A stretch of DNA of 64,000 nucleotides. Source: Clostridia bacterium (GTDB taxonomy: Bacteria; Bacillota; Clostridia; Oscillospirales; CAG-272). Below are positions 1-9,009 of this stretch, one piece after another. Position numbers and translations under genes: made by a program. The DNA lies in assembly GCA_017463125.1 (NCBI GenBank), contig JAFTPV010000003.1, positions 1-64,000 of the forward strand. Reading direction: 5' to 3'. The notes beneath the pieces were generated by a model. It saw nothing but the letters and a program-made list of their open reading frames with translations, searched no databases and was not told the origin of the DNA. Position 1 is the stretch's first letter. Each line of letters starts with the position of its first letter.

Positions 1-168
1 AGTCTCCCGAGAACCTAAATCCTTTTTCAGAGCTATTTTGTTCTAGCTTCTTTTTTACTTTTTGAGTTACTCTCAATGTGTTTGACAAGATTTGCACAAT
101 AGTGCTTTAATCTCTTCGTGTTGTTCAATTTTCAATGATCATGCTGTCCCTCGCGAGTCAGCCTGTCT
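1..168 (-). other. Probable rRNA-operon leader (partial, runs off left edge)
   Basis: This is the leftward transcript downstream of the consensus promoter at 169-197. It has no convincing reading frame on the minus strand. It contains the phrase TTGAAAATTGAACAACA (minus strand, around 120-137), which resembles the boxA-like antitermination sequences that precede 16S or 23S rRNA in Clostridia. A small dyad, AGCTA/TAGCT, lies around 32-50. The rRNA itself would begin beyond the left edge, so the assignment is inference. Confidence 0.4.
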
Positions 169-197
169 ATTATACTACAATTCTTTTCAATTGTCAA
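169..197 (-). promoter_or_regulatory. Perfect sigma-A consensus promoter, leftward
   Basis: On the minus strand, -35 TTGACA (197-192) and -10 TATAAT (174-169) are separated by exactly 17 bp. The upstream side is A/T-rich like an UP element. A match this strong, feeding a non-coding leader, is typical of stable-RNA operons. Confidence 0.8.
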
Positions 198-224
198 GTA
201 CTTTTTTTATTTTTTTTGGTTTTT

Positions 225-252
225 TTGAATTATTGTGCATTTTTTATATAAT
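225..252 (+). promoter_or_regulatory. Promoter of the DUF421/DUF4363 pair
   Basis: -35 TTGAAT at 225-230 and -10 TATAAT at 247-252 are separated by 16 bp, about 25 bp upstream of the TTG start at 277. Confidence 0.6.
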
Positions 253-276
253 ACTTAAATAGAAGGGGGTGTTTTT

Positions 277-912
277 TTGTCATCAATTGTAATAAGAACA
301 CTGATTATATACATTCTGCTTTCATTTTCATTACGAATTATGGGAAAAAGGCAGCTTGGAGAGCTTGACGTAGCGGAGCTTGTTTCAACGCTTTTGATTT
401 CCGAAATAGCTGCAATTCCTATTGATGACCCCGACATTCCTATACTTAACGCAATAATTCCAATATTCTTCATCATATCGATCGAAATAATAGTTTCATC
501 ACTCAAAAACAAATCAGAAAAGCTTAAGCGAGTGGTTGAGGGAACGCCCGTATATATAATATATAAAGGTAGAGTTTTGCAAAAAAATCTAATTGATAAC
601 AGAATCTCGATAAACGAGCTCCTAAGCTCTCTCAGAAGTCAAGGTGTTTCCGATATAGGTGAGGTCGAATACGGTATAATTGAGCCGAGCGGTACGTTGT
701 CTGTGATAAAAACAGACTCCACTCCTCTATCGCACCCCATTATTATTGACACAAGTATATGCGAAGATACACTAAAAAGCACTGGATACAGTATTGAGTG
801 GCTGATGAAGGTTCTGAAAGAAAAAAATCTTTGTTCATCAGACGTTTTTTTGATGACGGTTAATGATGACGGAGAAATAAACATAATTCAAAAGGACGGG
901 CCCTCAAAATGA
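277..912 (+). CDS. DUF421 family membrane protein (YetF-like)
   Basis: A 211-residue protein of the DUF421/YetF family. Two to three hydrophobic segments in about the first 80 residues are followed by a soluble domain. The family signature around LRIMGKRQLGELDVAEL (residues 18-35) is clear. Translation appears to start at TTG 277, because AGAAGGGGG at 261-269 is correctly spaced from it and no ATG is suitably placed. The last 4 bases overlap the next gene (ATGA), so the two are probably translationally coupled. Family members are membrane proteins often tied to spore or envelope stress, but no biochemical activity is established. A second DUF421 protein lies at 63040-63714. Confidence 0.85.
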   Translation: MSSIVIRTLIIYILLSFSLRIMGKRQLGELDVAELVSTLLISEIAAIPIDDPDIPILNAIIPIFFIISIEIIVSSLKNKSEKLKRVVEGTPVYIIYKGRVLQKNLIDNRISINELLSSLRSQGVSDIGEVEYGIIEPSGTLSVIKTDSTPLSHPIIIDTSICEDTLKSTGYSIEWLMKVLKEKNLCSSDVFLMTVNDDGEINIIQKDGPSK

Positions 913-1283
913 ACACAAGAATATTCGCATATATCATTTTTACCGTAATTATAATATCGGTTTTTACCAACACTGTCGTGCTCCAAAGGCAGATAAGTGA
1001 GGTTATATGCGAGGTTGAAGAATTTCGCATTACAGAGGGAGAGTGCGGCACTCTTGTAAAAAAGGCCGTGAAGCTTTACGATGACTTTAAGAGCAAGGAG
1101 TCTTATATTAGTCTTACCGTCAGTCACGACGACCTTACTAACATCGAGAGCGGCTTTGCCGAGCTTATAGGATACCTGAGTGCTGACGAGTTCGGAAGTG
1201 CTGTAGCAACGAAAAACCGCCTGCTTGACTCTCTCGAGCACCTGAGGCGGTTATCGGGTATAAATTTTGAAGCTATTATCTGA
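909..1283 (+). CDS. DUF4363 family protein
   Basis: A 124-residue protein with one N-terminal membrane segment (about residues 5-25) and an otherwise helical, charged extracytoplasmic part. It matches the small DUF4363 family that Clostridia encode directly after DUF421/YetF genes. The start ATG overlaps the upstream stop (ATGA), which supports a two-gene operon. The 3' end overlaps the convergent radical-SAM-associated gene by 8 bp. No catalytic motif is visible. It probably acts as a membrane-bound partner of the DUF421 protein; that role is inferred only from conserved gene order. Confidence 0.75.
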   Translation: MNTRIFAYIIFTVIIISVFTNTVVLQRQISEVICEVEEFRITEGECGTLVKKAVKLYDDFKSKESYISLTVSHDDLTNIESGFAELIGYLSADEFGSAVATKNRLLDSLEHLRRLSGINFEAII

Positions 1284-1971
1284 ACTCGGTCATATCATCG
1301 AGGTATGCGCGCTCACGCATAATGGAATACCATTCGGACGTTAAATCTCCATTTGATAAAATCCCGCATTTGCCACGAAGGAGCTTGATGATATACTCGG
1401 GGTTCAGAAATGATGACGGGTCTGCCGAGAGGTGAGCATTTATACGGAGCAAATCACCGTCAAGCACGCAAACGGCACTTCTCACCAAAGGACGAATGTC
1501 AACCATAGCTTCGCCGCTCTTCGTGCTTTTTAGAACCCAAAGCTCCTCTTCGGCAAGCGCGGCACCGCAACGTTCCACAAGCAAAGCATCAGCGCCCTCG
1601 GTCTTTATCACAAAGGTATAGGAGAGCCATTTCAGGTCAGTGAATTTTGTTTCGGGATAATAGGCGTCAAGAACCTGCATTTCATCGGTCATATTTTCAT
1701 TAAGCTTTGATTTTACGACCTCCGGCTCTATATATTCAGAAAGGCGTATATCCATATATTCGGTTTTGCTTTCAGTACCGATTGAAAGCGGGGCAGCAAA
1801 GACCATCTTCGGCTTTGGGTTAAAGCCCTCGGTGTACCAAAGCGGGAGGCCCGCCCTTACTATTATCTTGTTCATAGTACGGACGAGGTCTAGGTGAGAA
1901 ATGTACTGAAGCCTGCCGACCTTTTTGAACTTAACGCGGATTTTAAGCTGTTGGTTATTTACTTGCACCAT
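1276..1971 (-). CDS. TIGR03936 / DUF2344 radical-SAM-associated protein
   Basis: A 231-residue protein opening with the family phrase KKVGRLQYISHLDLVRTMNK (about residues 15-34), characteristic of TIGR03936/DUF2344. It has no radical-SAM cysteine triplet of its own. It lies directly downstream of, and overlaps by 13 bp, the TIGR03960 radical-SAM protein, as in most Clostridia; in some genomes the two are fused. It is therefore probably the substrate-binding or accessory half of a two-protein enzyme whose substrate, possibly an RNA or ribosomal component, is unknown. Confidence 0.85.
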   Translation of the reverse strand: MVQVNNQQLKIRVKFKKVGRLQYISHLDLVRTMNKIIVRAGLPLWYTEGFNPKPKMVFAAPLSIGTESKTEYMDIRLSEYIEPEVVKSKLNENMTDEMQVLDAYYPETKFTDLKWLSYTFVIKTEGADALLVERCGAALAEEELWVLKSTKSGEAMVDIRPLVRSAVCVLDGDLLRINAHLSADPSSFLNPEYIIKLLRGKCGILSNGDLTSEWYSIMRERAYLDDMTEFR

Positions 1972-3806
1972 CTGTTTTTACCTCCCAGCTTGTTTGCTCC
2001 GCAGCCCGAGCAATGCTCGGCACATGAGGGAGTGGTTTTACCCTCATAAGCCTTATCGCGCTCACGGCGAAGGAATGCCTTTGTCACTCCGATATCGATG
2101 ATATCCCAAGGCAGAATCTCGTCAAGACCGAAGCCTCGGGTCGTATAGAAGGCAGGATCAACGCCTGCTTTCTCAAAGGAACTTATCCACCTGTCATAGT
2201 CAAAATACTCGTCCCATGCGTCAAATGTTGCACCCACCTCCACAGCGTATGCGATAGCGGGGGCAAGACGACGGTCGCCTCTTGCAAGAACCGCCTCGAT
2301 AAGCGAAACCTTTGCATCGTGGTAGGTATATCTTATACGCTTATCGGTTATGCAGCTCTTAAGATGTGCCTGTTTTTCAAGAAGAGTATCAAAGCTATCC
2401 TGTTTTTCCCACTGGAAAGGCGTGAAGGGCTTCGGAACAAAGCAAGCAACGCTGATGGTAACTCCTATGCCTCGAGGACGCTGTTGCTTCGGAAGAAGGA
2501 AATACTCGTCTATAACCTTCTTTGAAAGTGCGGCTATGCCTTCAATATCCTCAAGAGTTTCGGTCGGCAGACCGTTCATAAAGTAAAGCTTGACGTTGCT
2601 CTTCCCTCCCCTAAAGGCTATACCCACAGAGCGCATAAGATCCTCTTCTGTTACGTTCTTATTAATAACGTCACGAAGGCGCTGGGTTCCAGCCTCGGGA
2701 GCAAAGGTGATGCCTCCCGTTCTCACAGAGGACACCTTCTGCATAAGCTCCTCGGAGAAGCTGTCTATACGCAAGGACGGCAGAGAGAGGCTGACGTGGG
2801 CGTCGTCCGTCCACGAGAGAAGATCATCGGTAAGCTTCGGAAGCTCGGAATAGTCGCTTATAGAAAGAGAAATAAGAGATATTTCGTCATATCCCGTGTT
2901 ATCAAAGAGGCACCTTGCTTGCTTGCAGAGTGTTTCGGGAGATTTTTCTCTTATGGGGCGGTAGACCATGCCTGCCTGACAGAAGCGGCAGCCTCTGATA
3001 CAACCCCTGTATACCTCAAGGACGATACGGTCGTGAACCGTTTCAATATAAGGCATCACGAGCTTTTCGGGATAGGGTGCCTTATCCATATCTGCGATAA
3101 TGCGCTTACGTATTTTGGCGGGAACGTCGTCATAAAGTGAGCGGTATTCCTTTATCGTACCGTCCTCGTTGTAGCTTACGTCGTAGAGAGAGGGGATATA
3201 AACGCCTTCTATGTGCGATGCCTCACGGAGAAAGTCTGTGCGCGAATATCTTCCCTCCTCCTTCATTTTTATATAAAGGCGGCAAATTTCAAGAAGAACC
3301 TCCTCACCCTCACCGATGTTTATAAGATCGAAGAACTCGGCAACAGGCTCGGCGTTATATACACAGGGACCGCCTCCGATGATTATCGGGCACTCCTCTC
3401 CCCTTTCCCTTGCCCAGATGGGAAAGCCCGCAAGCTTTATCATCGAGAGCACGGTTGTATAACACAGCTCATACTGTAAAGAAAAGGCGACCATATCAAA
3501 GGCAGAGAGCGGATCCCCGCTTTCAACAGCGGTCAAGGGAACGGAGTACTGCTCCATTTTTTCCTTCATATCCGTCCAAGGTGCGTATACTCTCTCGCAC
3601 CAGACGTCCTTATCCTTATTTATAACGTCATAGAGTATCCGTACACCAAGATTAGACATTCCTATTTCATAGGTATCAGGAAAGGCAAAGGCAAAGCGGC
3701 ACTTCACGTCACGCTTATCCTTCATCACACTGTTATATTCACCACCGATGTATCTTCCCGGCTTCTGCACGGATTTCAATACAGAAGAAAAATTGTTTTC
3801 CTTCAT
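1959..3806 (-). CDS. TIGR03960 family B12-binding-domain radical SAM protein
   Basis: A 615-residue protein when started at ATG 3806, which has AAAGGA about 8 bases upstream. A longer frame from 3893 would add an unconserved lead and overlap the upstream gene, so I prefer 3806. An N-terminal cobalamin-binding-like region (about 45-200) is followed by a radical-SAM core with CIRGCRFC (CxxxCxxC, near residue 275), which binds the 4Fe-4S cluster. The C-terminus has a further cysteine cluster, CAEHCSGCG, possibly an auxiliary cluster site. It pairs with the overlapping TIGR03936 gene. The reaction catalysed by this family is not established. Confidence 0.9.
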   Translation of the reverse strand: MKENNFSSVLKSVQKPGRYIGGEYNSVMKDKRDVKCRFAFAFPDTYEIGMSNLGVRILYDVINKDKDVWCERVYAPWTDMKEKMEQYSVPLTAVESGDPLSAFDMVAFSLQYELCYTTVLSMIKLAGFPIWARERGEECPIIIGGGPCVYNAEPVAEFFDLINIGEGEEVLLEICRLYIKMKEEGRYSRTDFLREASHIEGVYIPSLYDVSYNEDGTIKEYRSLYDDVPAKIRKRIIADMDKAPYPEKLVMPYIETVHDRIVLEVYRGCIRGCRFCQAGMVYRPIREKSPETLCKQARCLFDNTGYDEISLISLSISDYSELPKLTDDLLSWTDDAHVSLSLPSLRIDSFSEELMQKVSSVRTGGITFAPEAGTQRLRDVINKNVTEEDLMRSVGIAFRGGKSNVKLYFMNGLPTETLEDIEGIAALSKKVIDEYFLLPKQQRPRGIGVTISVACFVPKPFTPFQWEKQDSFDTLLEKQAHLKSCITDKRIRYTYHDAKVSLIEAVLARGDRRLAPAIAYAVEVGATFDAWDEYFDYDRWISSFEKAGVDPAFYTTRGFGLDEILPWDIIDIGVTKAFLRRERDKAYEGKTTPSCAEHCSGCGANKLGGKNRWCK

Positions 3807-3867
3807 TTGTTTTTCCTTTCTGCAAAGTTCCGCGTTACCGTTTTTTTCGGCAACGCGGAATGTTTGT

Positions 3868-6423
3868 TTATTTCTTTTCACCCAAAAATACACGTTTGCT
3901 TACAAACCTTAAGACCACACAGCTTAATACGTGCCAAAGTCCAAAGGCGAGCGATGGGATAGCAGTAGCACAAAGCAGTGACGCCACAGCCGCTACCGCA
4001 GCACCGATACTCATCGAATAAAGCTCGGCTATTGCTAGCTTATCCGAAAAGCTCTTATACTTTCTCGTAAGCAGGATAGTATTTATCGCATTAATCTTGT
4101 CACCGTAGGTTACAACGCTTGCGGAGGCGCGCCTATATATTTTAGCAGTATCGGGCTTCGGCTCAAGCCTCTTAACAACACGCATACAGTCAGCACCCGC
4201 AGACAAGGTTTTAAGCAGCTCGTTAGAGAGATTGGGGTCGCTTGTGTAAATAAGAGGTACTATTCCCTCCTTTTTCAATTCGGGAAGGAGCATAGTAAAT
4301 TCCTCCGTAAAGGAATATCTTATATAGAATTTAGCGTACACCTCGCCGTCCTCGGCAGCATACATAACCTTAGTAGTATCAACGCTGACGTCGGAGCCGC
4401 TTGACTGCGGGAGGGCTATACCGTGCCTTCTCATATACTCCTCGGTGCCCGCGTATATTCTGTGACCGGAAAGATTACCGCTGATGCCGTCCTCCTCGAT
4501 CTCGGGATTTTCAGCAGGAGCGTGTCTTACCCTATTGTCAAGAGCGTTAGCGAATATTTTATAAAGAGGGCCACCGACTACCGTAAAGAGCGAATACATC
4601 TGGCGCATTGCCTTCTCGATATTATCACGCTCACCGTAGAGCATAAAGCGCTTAAGATTTACGTCCTCGGTGCCGAATATCTCGGTATCCTCGAAGGCAA
4701 TAACGTCAACCTCGGAAAAATCAAAATAAGATTTCTCTCCTACAACGGTGCTATCCTCGATAAGCGCTGCATTCTGTGAATCAAAATACGAAATCTTATG
4801 CGAAAGAATAGCAAAGGTAGGACATCCGAGAAGAAACACGAGAGCAAACGCCGCCGCTGCCGACACTATTCCGCCCGGAACAAAGAAGCAGATAACGGCA
4901 GAGATAAGTGCCGCTATTGCGGATATAGCAAGCATTGATAAAACGTGCTGACGCTTTACTGCCGGCTCGGAGGTACGCGCAAAGAAATCGGTGATGAACG
5001 CCACGCGGAATATCCTCGAGGTCTTTGAACGGTACTCATCGACAAGACCGTCAAGAGCCAGATTTTCCTTCGGCAAATCACGGGTCATCTTCTTATCAAG
5101 AATTTTCTTTTCGGTATTCTGGGATATAACCTTGAAGGCTATAAAATCAGCATTCAGGCGATAATACGAAGCAAAAACGGAAACAAGCGCAATGACGGCA
5201 AATATAAAGCCGAAGAGCGCATAAGAGAGTGTGGGTACTGCGATCAAAACAATGAGATATGCCGAAATAACAACGAAGGAAATCGGCAAGAAAATCTCAG
5301 CTACAACCTTACCTTCCGCAAGATTCTTAAGTGCCTTGACGGTTTCGGGAAGAGTCAGAATGCATACGCAAGCTACGGCAAGAAGATCAACTATCGCCGC
5401 AGTGCCGAAGAAGGCAGATGCGGGAAATACGTTAGAGGTAATCTCACCGGAAAATACGAGCATCTCAAACAGCAGGATCAATGCCGAAAATACGCCGACA
5501 GCTCCCATACGTATCTTAAGAGCCATAAGAGAGTCGAGGAAACGGTCCTTGAAGCTATCTCGCTGAGATTGATGAGTAAACTCAGAGGATTTTTTCTTTG
5601 CGTCCTTCGGCTCATCAGCACTTAAGCAGTCGGGTGCGTCAAGAGCGTCTTTATCATCGGAGGAATTGCTCATAAGCTCCTCTATGTAGACCTCTTCACC
5701 GGGGTCGGGAAGCTCGACCTTCTCCTCTTCAGTCAAAATTTCCTCTTCCTCTATCGTCTCTTCCGTCACGGCGGGTTGCTCGGTTATCTCTTCCTCGGGA
5801 TCGGGAGTAGGAGTTATCAGAGCCTCTATCTGCTCACGCTCCTCGGCAACAGCCTCTTCCTCATCAAATAGTATCTCCGGTTCTTCAAAAACGGGTGCCT
5901 CGGGCTGTCTAAACTTAAACACATTTATAGCCTCGAGAGGAGGCTCGGGATTTGTAACATTTACGACAACTTGATTTTCGGCAATCTCCTCAAGCTCTGC
6001 AGTAGGGTCAACCTTGCGGAAGGTTTCAACGCGAATATTTGAGGGGGTGGTTGCCTCAATCTTTGCAGACACGCGCTCCTTTGACTGCGCCTTCGTTCTC
6101 GGGTCTATGATTTTTCTGTACTTTTCGCTGGCTTCGGTAAAGCGTGGAACGTAAACCGAGCGCCTTGTAGCAGATGGGGTCTGTACACCTGCATCGGCTT
6201 TCGGTTCGTCAGCAGACTGACCGGGTCTTTTACCTATAACCAAATCCTCGACAGGCTCGTCCTGCTTTTGATTTTTTTTAATTTCCGTTCCCTCACGCGA
6301 AACCTCAAAAATCAAGTTATCCTCTTCCTTCGGCTTGCCTATCTCAAACTCAACGCTATGTATCTCTTTATTTTCAGTTTCTGGATTATTTTTCATCTGT
6401 TCGTCAAGATTTTTGTTTTCCAA
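3868..6423 (-). CDS. Pseudo-P-type-ATPase-like membrane protein with acidic N-terminal tail
   Basis: An 851-residue protein. Residues 1-290 are acidic, low-complexity and probably disordered. Membrane segments lie at about 305-415 and 495-540, with a last pair at about 800-840. The order of elements matches P1B-type ATPases: GCPTF at 533-537 stands where CPC occurs, FEDTEIF at 577-583 where FDKTGT is expected, GISGNLSGHRIYAGT at 646-660 like the nucleotide-binding domain, YTSDP at 726-730 where TGDN occurs, and YGDKIN at 773-778 where VGDGIND occurs. The phosphorylated Asp is Glu578 and the following Lys is Asp579, so ion pumping by phosphoenzyme formation looks impossible. The homology is my reading of motif order. 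It may be a regulatory or scaffold protein. It ends 61 bp before the TIGR03960 start and begins 5 bp after rlmB. Confidence 0.7.
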   Translation of the reverse strand: MENKNLDEQMKNNPETENKEIHSVEFEIGKPKEEDNLIFEVSREGTEIKKNQKQDEPVEDLVIGKRPGQSADEPKADAGVQTPSATRRSVYVPRFTEASEKYRKIIDPRTKAQSKERVSAKIEATTPSNIRVETFRKVDPTAELEEIAENQVVVNVTNPEPPLEAINVFKFRQPEAPVFEEPEILFDEEEAVAEEREQIEALITPTPDPEEEITEQPAVTEETIEEEEILTEEEKVELPDPGEEVYIEELMSNSSDDKDALDAPDCLSADEPKDAKKKSSEFTHQSQRDSFKDRFLDSLMALKIRMGAVGVFSALILLFEMLVFSGEITSNVFPASAFFGTAAIVDLLAVACVCILTLPETVKALKNLAEGKVVAEIFLPISFVVISAYLIVLIAVPTLSYALFGFIFAVIALVSVFASYYRLNADFIAFKVISQNTEKKILDKKMTRDLPKENLALDGLVDEYRSKTSRIFRVAFITDFFARTSEPAVKRQHVLSMLAISAIAALISAVICFFVPGGIVSAAAAFALVFLLGCPTFAILSHKISYFDSQNAALIEDSTVVGEKSYFDFSEVDVIAFEDTEIFGTEDVNLKRFMLYGERDNIEKAMRQMYSLFTVVGGPLYKIFANALDNRVRHAPAENPEIEEDGISGNLSGHRIYAGTEEYMRRHGIALPQSSGSDVSVDTTKVMYAAEDGEVYAKFYIRYSFTEEFTMLLPELKKEGIVPLIYTSDPNLSNELLKTLSAGADCMRVVKRLEPKPDTAKIYRRASASVVTYGDKINAINTILLTRKYKSFSDKLAIAELYSMSIGAAVAAVASLLCATAIPSLAFGLWHVLSCVVLRFVSKRVFLGEKK

Positions 6424-6428
6424 AGCTT

Positions 6429-7247
6429 CTACCTCGCTTTCAGATTTCTTTGTCTTCTTACGTCTGCCATAATAACTGCGGCAGCACAGGACACGTTCAT
6501 AGAATTTACCTCACCGCACATAGGAATGGATACGGTAAAATCACATTTTTCTTTAACCAGCCTTGATATTCCAAAGCCCTCACTGCCTAGAACCAGTGCA
6601 ACAGGTCCAGTCATATCAACGTCAAAATAACTGTTCTCGCCCATATCGGCAGCGTATATCCAAAGACCGCGCTCCTTAAGCTCGTCTATCGTCATAGCAA
6701 TATTCGTAACCTTTGCAACGCGCATATACTCAACAGCTCCTGCCGACGCCTTTGCGACGGTGGTGTTAAGACCAACCGAGCGGCGCTTAGGTATTATAAC
6801 ACCGTGAGCGCCAAGGCACTCCGCGCTTCTGATAATAGCTCCCAGATTGTGCGGGTCCTCAACTCCGTCAAGAATTATTACAAACGGGGCCTCGTCCTTG
6901 CTCTTAGCATATTCGAGAATTTCGTCAACCGAGTAATAGTCTCTCGCAGACGCGACAGCTACAATACCCTGATGACGCTCACCGCAAGAGAGCTGATCAA
7001 GCTTGTTTTTATCAACCTCCATTATCGGAATTTTACGCTCTGCAGCAATACCGATAAGAAGAGTTATAGAACCTTCACGCTCACCGGACTGAATGTATAT
7101 TTTTTCTATATCCCTGCCCGATTGCAAAAGCTCCTTTATAGCATTTCTGCCGCTTACGACGTTTTCGTCAGGCTCACGCTCAACCCGCGCGTCACGCTTC
7201 ATATAGGGGTTGGGATTTTCTTTTTTATTTTTATTTCTTTTATCCAT
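6429..7247 (-). CDS. rlmB: 23S rRNA (guanosine-2'-O)-methyltransferase RlmB
   Basis: A 272-residue SpoU/TrmH-family methyltransferase. An N-terminal substrate-binding domain begins near VVSGRNAIKELL (about residue 30). A C-terminal SPOUT domain carries three family motifs: the N-D-HNLGAIIRSA type sequence (VEDPHNLGAIIRSAECLGA, about 131-149), VLGSEGFGIS and SIPMCGEVNSMNVSCAAAV. These form the knotted SAM-binding site. It is expected to methylate a conserved guanosine of 23S rRNA. A short basic tail precedes the first domain. A promoter sits at 7291-7319 and the pseudo-P-type ATPase gene follows after 5 bp, so the two are probably co-transcribed. Confidence 0.92.
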   Translation of the reverse strand: MDKRNKNKKENPNPYMKRDARVEREPDENVVSGRNAIKELLQSGRDIEKIYIQSGEREGSITLLIGIAAERKIPIMEVDKNKLDQLSCGERHQGIVAVASARDYYSVDEILEYAKSKDEAPFVIILDGVEDPHNLGAIIRSAECLGAHGVIIPKRRSVGLNTTVAKASAGAVEYMRVAKVTNIAMTIDELKERGLWIYAADMGENSYFDVDMTGPVALVLGSEGFGISRLVKEKCDFTVSIPMCGEVNSMNVSCAAAVIMADVRRQRNLKAR

Positions 7248-7290
7248 AAAGTTTTATTTCCATTTTTCGATAAATACTCTTATTTTAATA

Positions 7291-7319
7291 ATTATATCAT
7301 AAATATTTTGATTTGTACA
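7291..7319 (-). promoter_or_regulatory. Probable rlmB promoter
   Basis: On the minus strand, -35 TGTACA (319-314) and -10 TATAAT (296-291 of the 7 kb region) are 17 bp apart and about 45 bp upstream of the rlmB start. The -10 is perfect and the -35 is weak. Confidence 0.5.
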
Positions 7320-7408
7320 GTAGAAATCCCAAAAAAATTTCATCTTTCTTCTTTTTTTGAACTTAAATAAAATATATAGTTTTTTGAGAGTTTTTGGTCG
7401 AAAAGGTA

Positions 7409-7437
7409 TTGACAAAACCTAAAAAAAGGTCTACAAT
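7409..7437 (+). promoter_or_regulatory. Promoter of first MATE gene
   Basis: -35 TTGACA (7409-7414) and -10 TACAAT (7432-7437) are 17 bp apart. The spacer contains the hyphenated dyad ACCT-A6-AGGT at 7417-7430, which could be an operator or could simply be chance in A-rich DNA. Confidence 0.7.
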
Positions 7438-7478
7438 GATTTTTACCTAATGACATTTTTCCATTCCGGGAGGCGAAA

Positions 7479-8867
7479 ATGGGCTTTTCAAAGACTAAAC
7501 AAAGCTTGACAGAGGGACCTATCTTTACAAGAATGGCGTTATACGTCCTACCTATAATGCTGACGGGCATATTGCAGCTTCTTTACAATATGGCAGACCA
7601 CATGGTCGTCGGACAGTTTTCTGGTGACACCACAGCGCTTGCGGCGGTTGGCTCAACCGCGTCGCTCACTAACCTTATCGTAAATCTCTTTATGGGTATT
7701 ACAGCAGGTGCAGGTGTTATTGTTGCCAGAAACTACGGTGCGAAAGATTATGATACGCTATCACGCGCGGTACACACCTCTATGCTGTTCGCGCTCATTG
7801 GCGGTATTGCTTTTTCATTAATAGGTATCGGTGTTTCCGCCCCTGCTCTCGAGCTTATGGGTACGAAGCCCGAAATTCTCGAAAAGGCAACCCTTTATAT
7901 GCGAATAATCTGCCTCGGAGTGCCTGCAACGGCAGTGTATAATTTTGGTGCCACGATACTTCGCTCGGTTGGTGATTCTAAAACACCGCTATATATTCTC
8001 TCATCTTCCGGACTTGTTAATATCGTATTGAATTTATTCTTCGTAATAGTGTGCGGTATGTCGGTTGACGGCGTTGCGCTGGCTACTATAATCTCCCAGT
8101 ATATATCGGCTGCCATCGTAGTTCTTATTCTCAACAAACGGAAAAATACAGTTTATGCTCTTAGCTTTAAGAAGCTTAAAATTGATAAAAAGCTGCTGGC
8201 TTTGATTTTGCGCTACGGAATTCCAGCAGGTGTACAGAGCTCGCTCTTCTCTATTTCAAACGTTATGATAACCTCTGCTGTAAATTCGTTCGACACAGCT
8301 ACCGTTTCGGGTAAAACCATCGCAGGAAATATAGACGGTCTTCTCTACACCGCGCTTAACAGCTATCTGCACGCAGCAATGACCTTTACCGCCCAGAATT
8401 ACGGTGCGGGAAAGCCCGAGAGAATAAAGAGGTCACTCGGCTCGGCGTTGCTTCAGGTTCTGATAGTCGGCTTATCCTTAAGCTCGATCTTGCTTATTTT
8501 CGGGCGGGAGTTTGCTTCGCTGTTTATCGATGCGGCGGATCCTAATAAGGATGCTGTTATAAGCGCTGTTATGGGAATGCTTAACGTAACGGTGCCAATG
8601 TACTTTATGTGCGGAGTTATGGAGACCCTATCGGGCACACTGCGAGGCCTCGGGTACTCTTTATCGCCTATGGTTATGAGCGTCGGAGGTATATGCGTGC
8701 TTAGAATAGTGTGGATACTTACCGCCTTTCAGCTTGAGCCTTTGCACAACATTGCAGGACTTTATCTCTGCTATCCTATCACATGGTCGGCAACGTCGCT
8801 CTCTCTCGGAATAACACTGCTTGCAATTTGGCCTAAGGTAAAATCAAAATTAAAAGGCTGCCTATAA
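7479..8867 (+). CDS. MATE family efflux transporter (copy 1)
   Basis: A 462-residue polytopic protein with about 12 membrane segments, the usual MATE length. It opens with SLTEGPIFTRM and PIMLTGILQLLYNMADHMVVG, typical of clostridial NorM/DinF-type pumps. GGGAGG lies just upstream of the ATG. It should exchange cations for toxic organic compounds at the cell membrane; the substrate is unknown. It has its own promoter (7409-7437) and a perfect terminator (8871-8910). The next gene is a close paralogue, so the pair arose by tandem duplication. Confidence 0.92.
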   Translation: MGFSKTKQSLTEGPIFTRMALYVLPIMLTGILQLLYNMADHMVVGQFSGDTTALAAVGSTASLTNLIVNLFMGITAGAGVIVARNYGAKDYDTLSRAVHTSMLFALIGGIAFSLIGIGVSAPALELMGTKPEILEKATLYMRIICLGVPATAVYNFGATILRSVGDSKTPLYILSSSGLVNIVLNLFFVIVCGMSVDGVALATIISQYISAAIVVLILNKRKNTVYALSFKKLKIDKKLLALILRYGIPAGVQSSLFSISNVMITSAVNSFDTATVSGKTIAGNIDGLLYTALNSYLHAAMTFTAQNYGAGKPERIKRSLGSALLQVLIVGLSLSSILLIFGREFASLFIDAADPNKDAVISAVMGMLNVTVPMYFMCGVMETLSGTLRGLGYSLSPMVMSVGGICVLRIVWILTAFQLEPLHNIAGLYLCYPITWSATSLSLGITLLAIWPKVKSKLKGCL

Positions 8868-8870
8868 AAT

Positions 8871-8910
8871 AAATGCTGCTTGAACTTTACGGTTGCGAGC
8901 AGCATTTTTA
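8871..8910 (+). terminator. Intrinsic terminator after MATE copy 1
   Basis: A perfect 10-bp stem, AAATGCTGCT (8871-8880) with AGCAGCATTT (8898-8907), is followed by a short T run. Confidence 0.8.
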
Positions 8911-8943
8911 CAATACCTCGAAAAACTTTTCACGTTTTTTATA

Positions 8944-8972
8944 TTGACTTTTGATAAACAAAGGCATATAAT
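8944..8972 (+). promoter_or_regulatory. Promoter of second MATE gene
   Basis: -35 TTGACT (8944-8949) and -10 TATAAT (8967-8972) are 17 bp apart and downstream of the first gene's terminator, so the second pump is independently transcribed. Confidence 0.75.
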
Positions 8973-9009
8973 AACTATACTAAAGTTTTACACGCGTGAG
9001 GATTGTGTC

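Noticed and set aside
7417..7430. Operator dyad within the MATE promoter
   Set aside because: Only a 4-bp half-site in A-rich DNA; could easily be chance, so not listed as a separate regulatory site.
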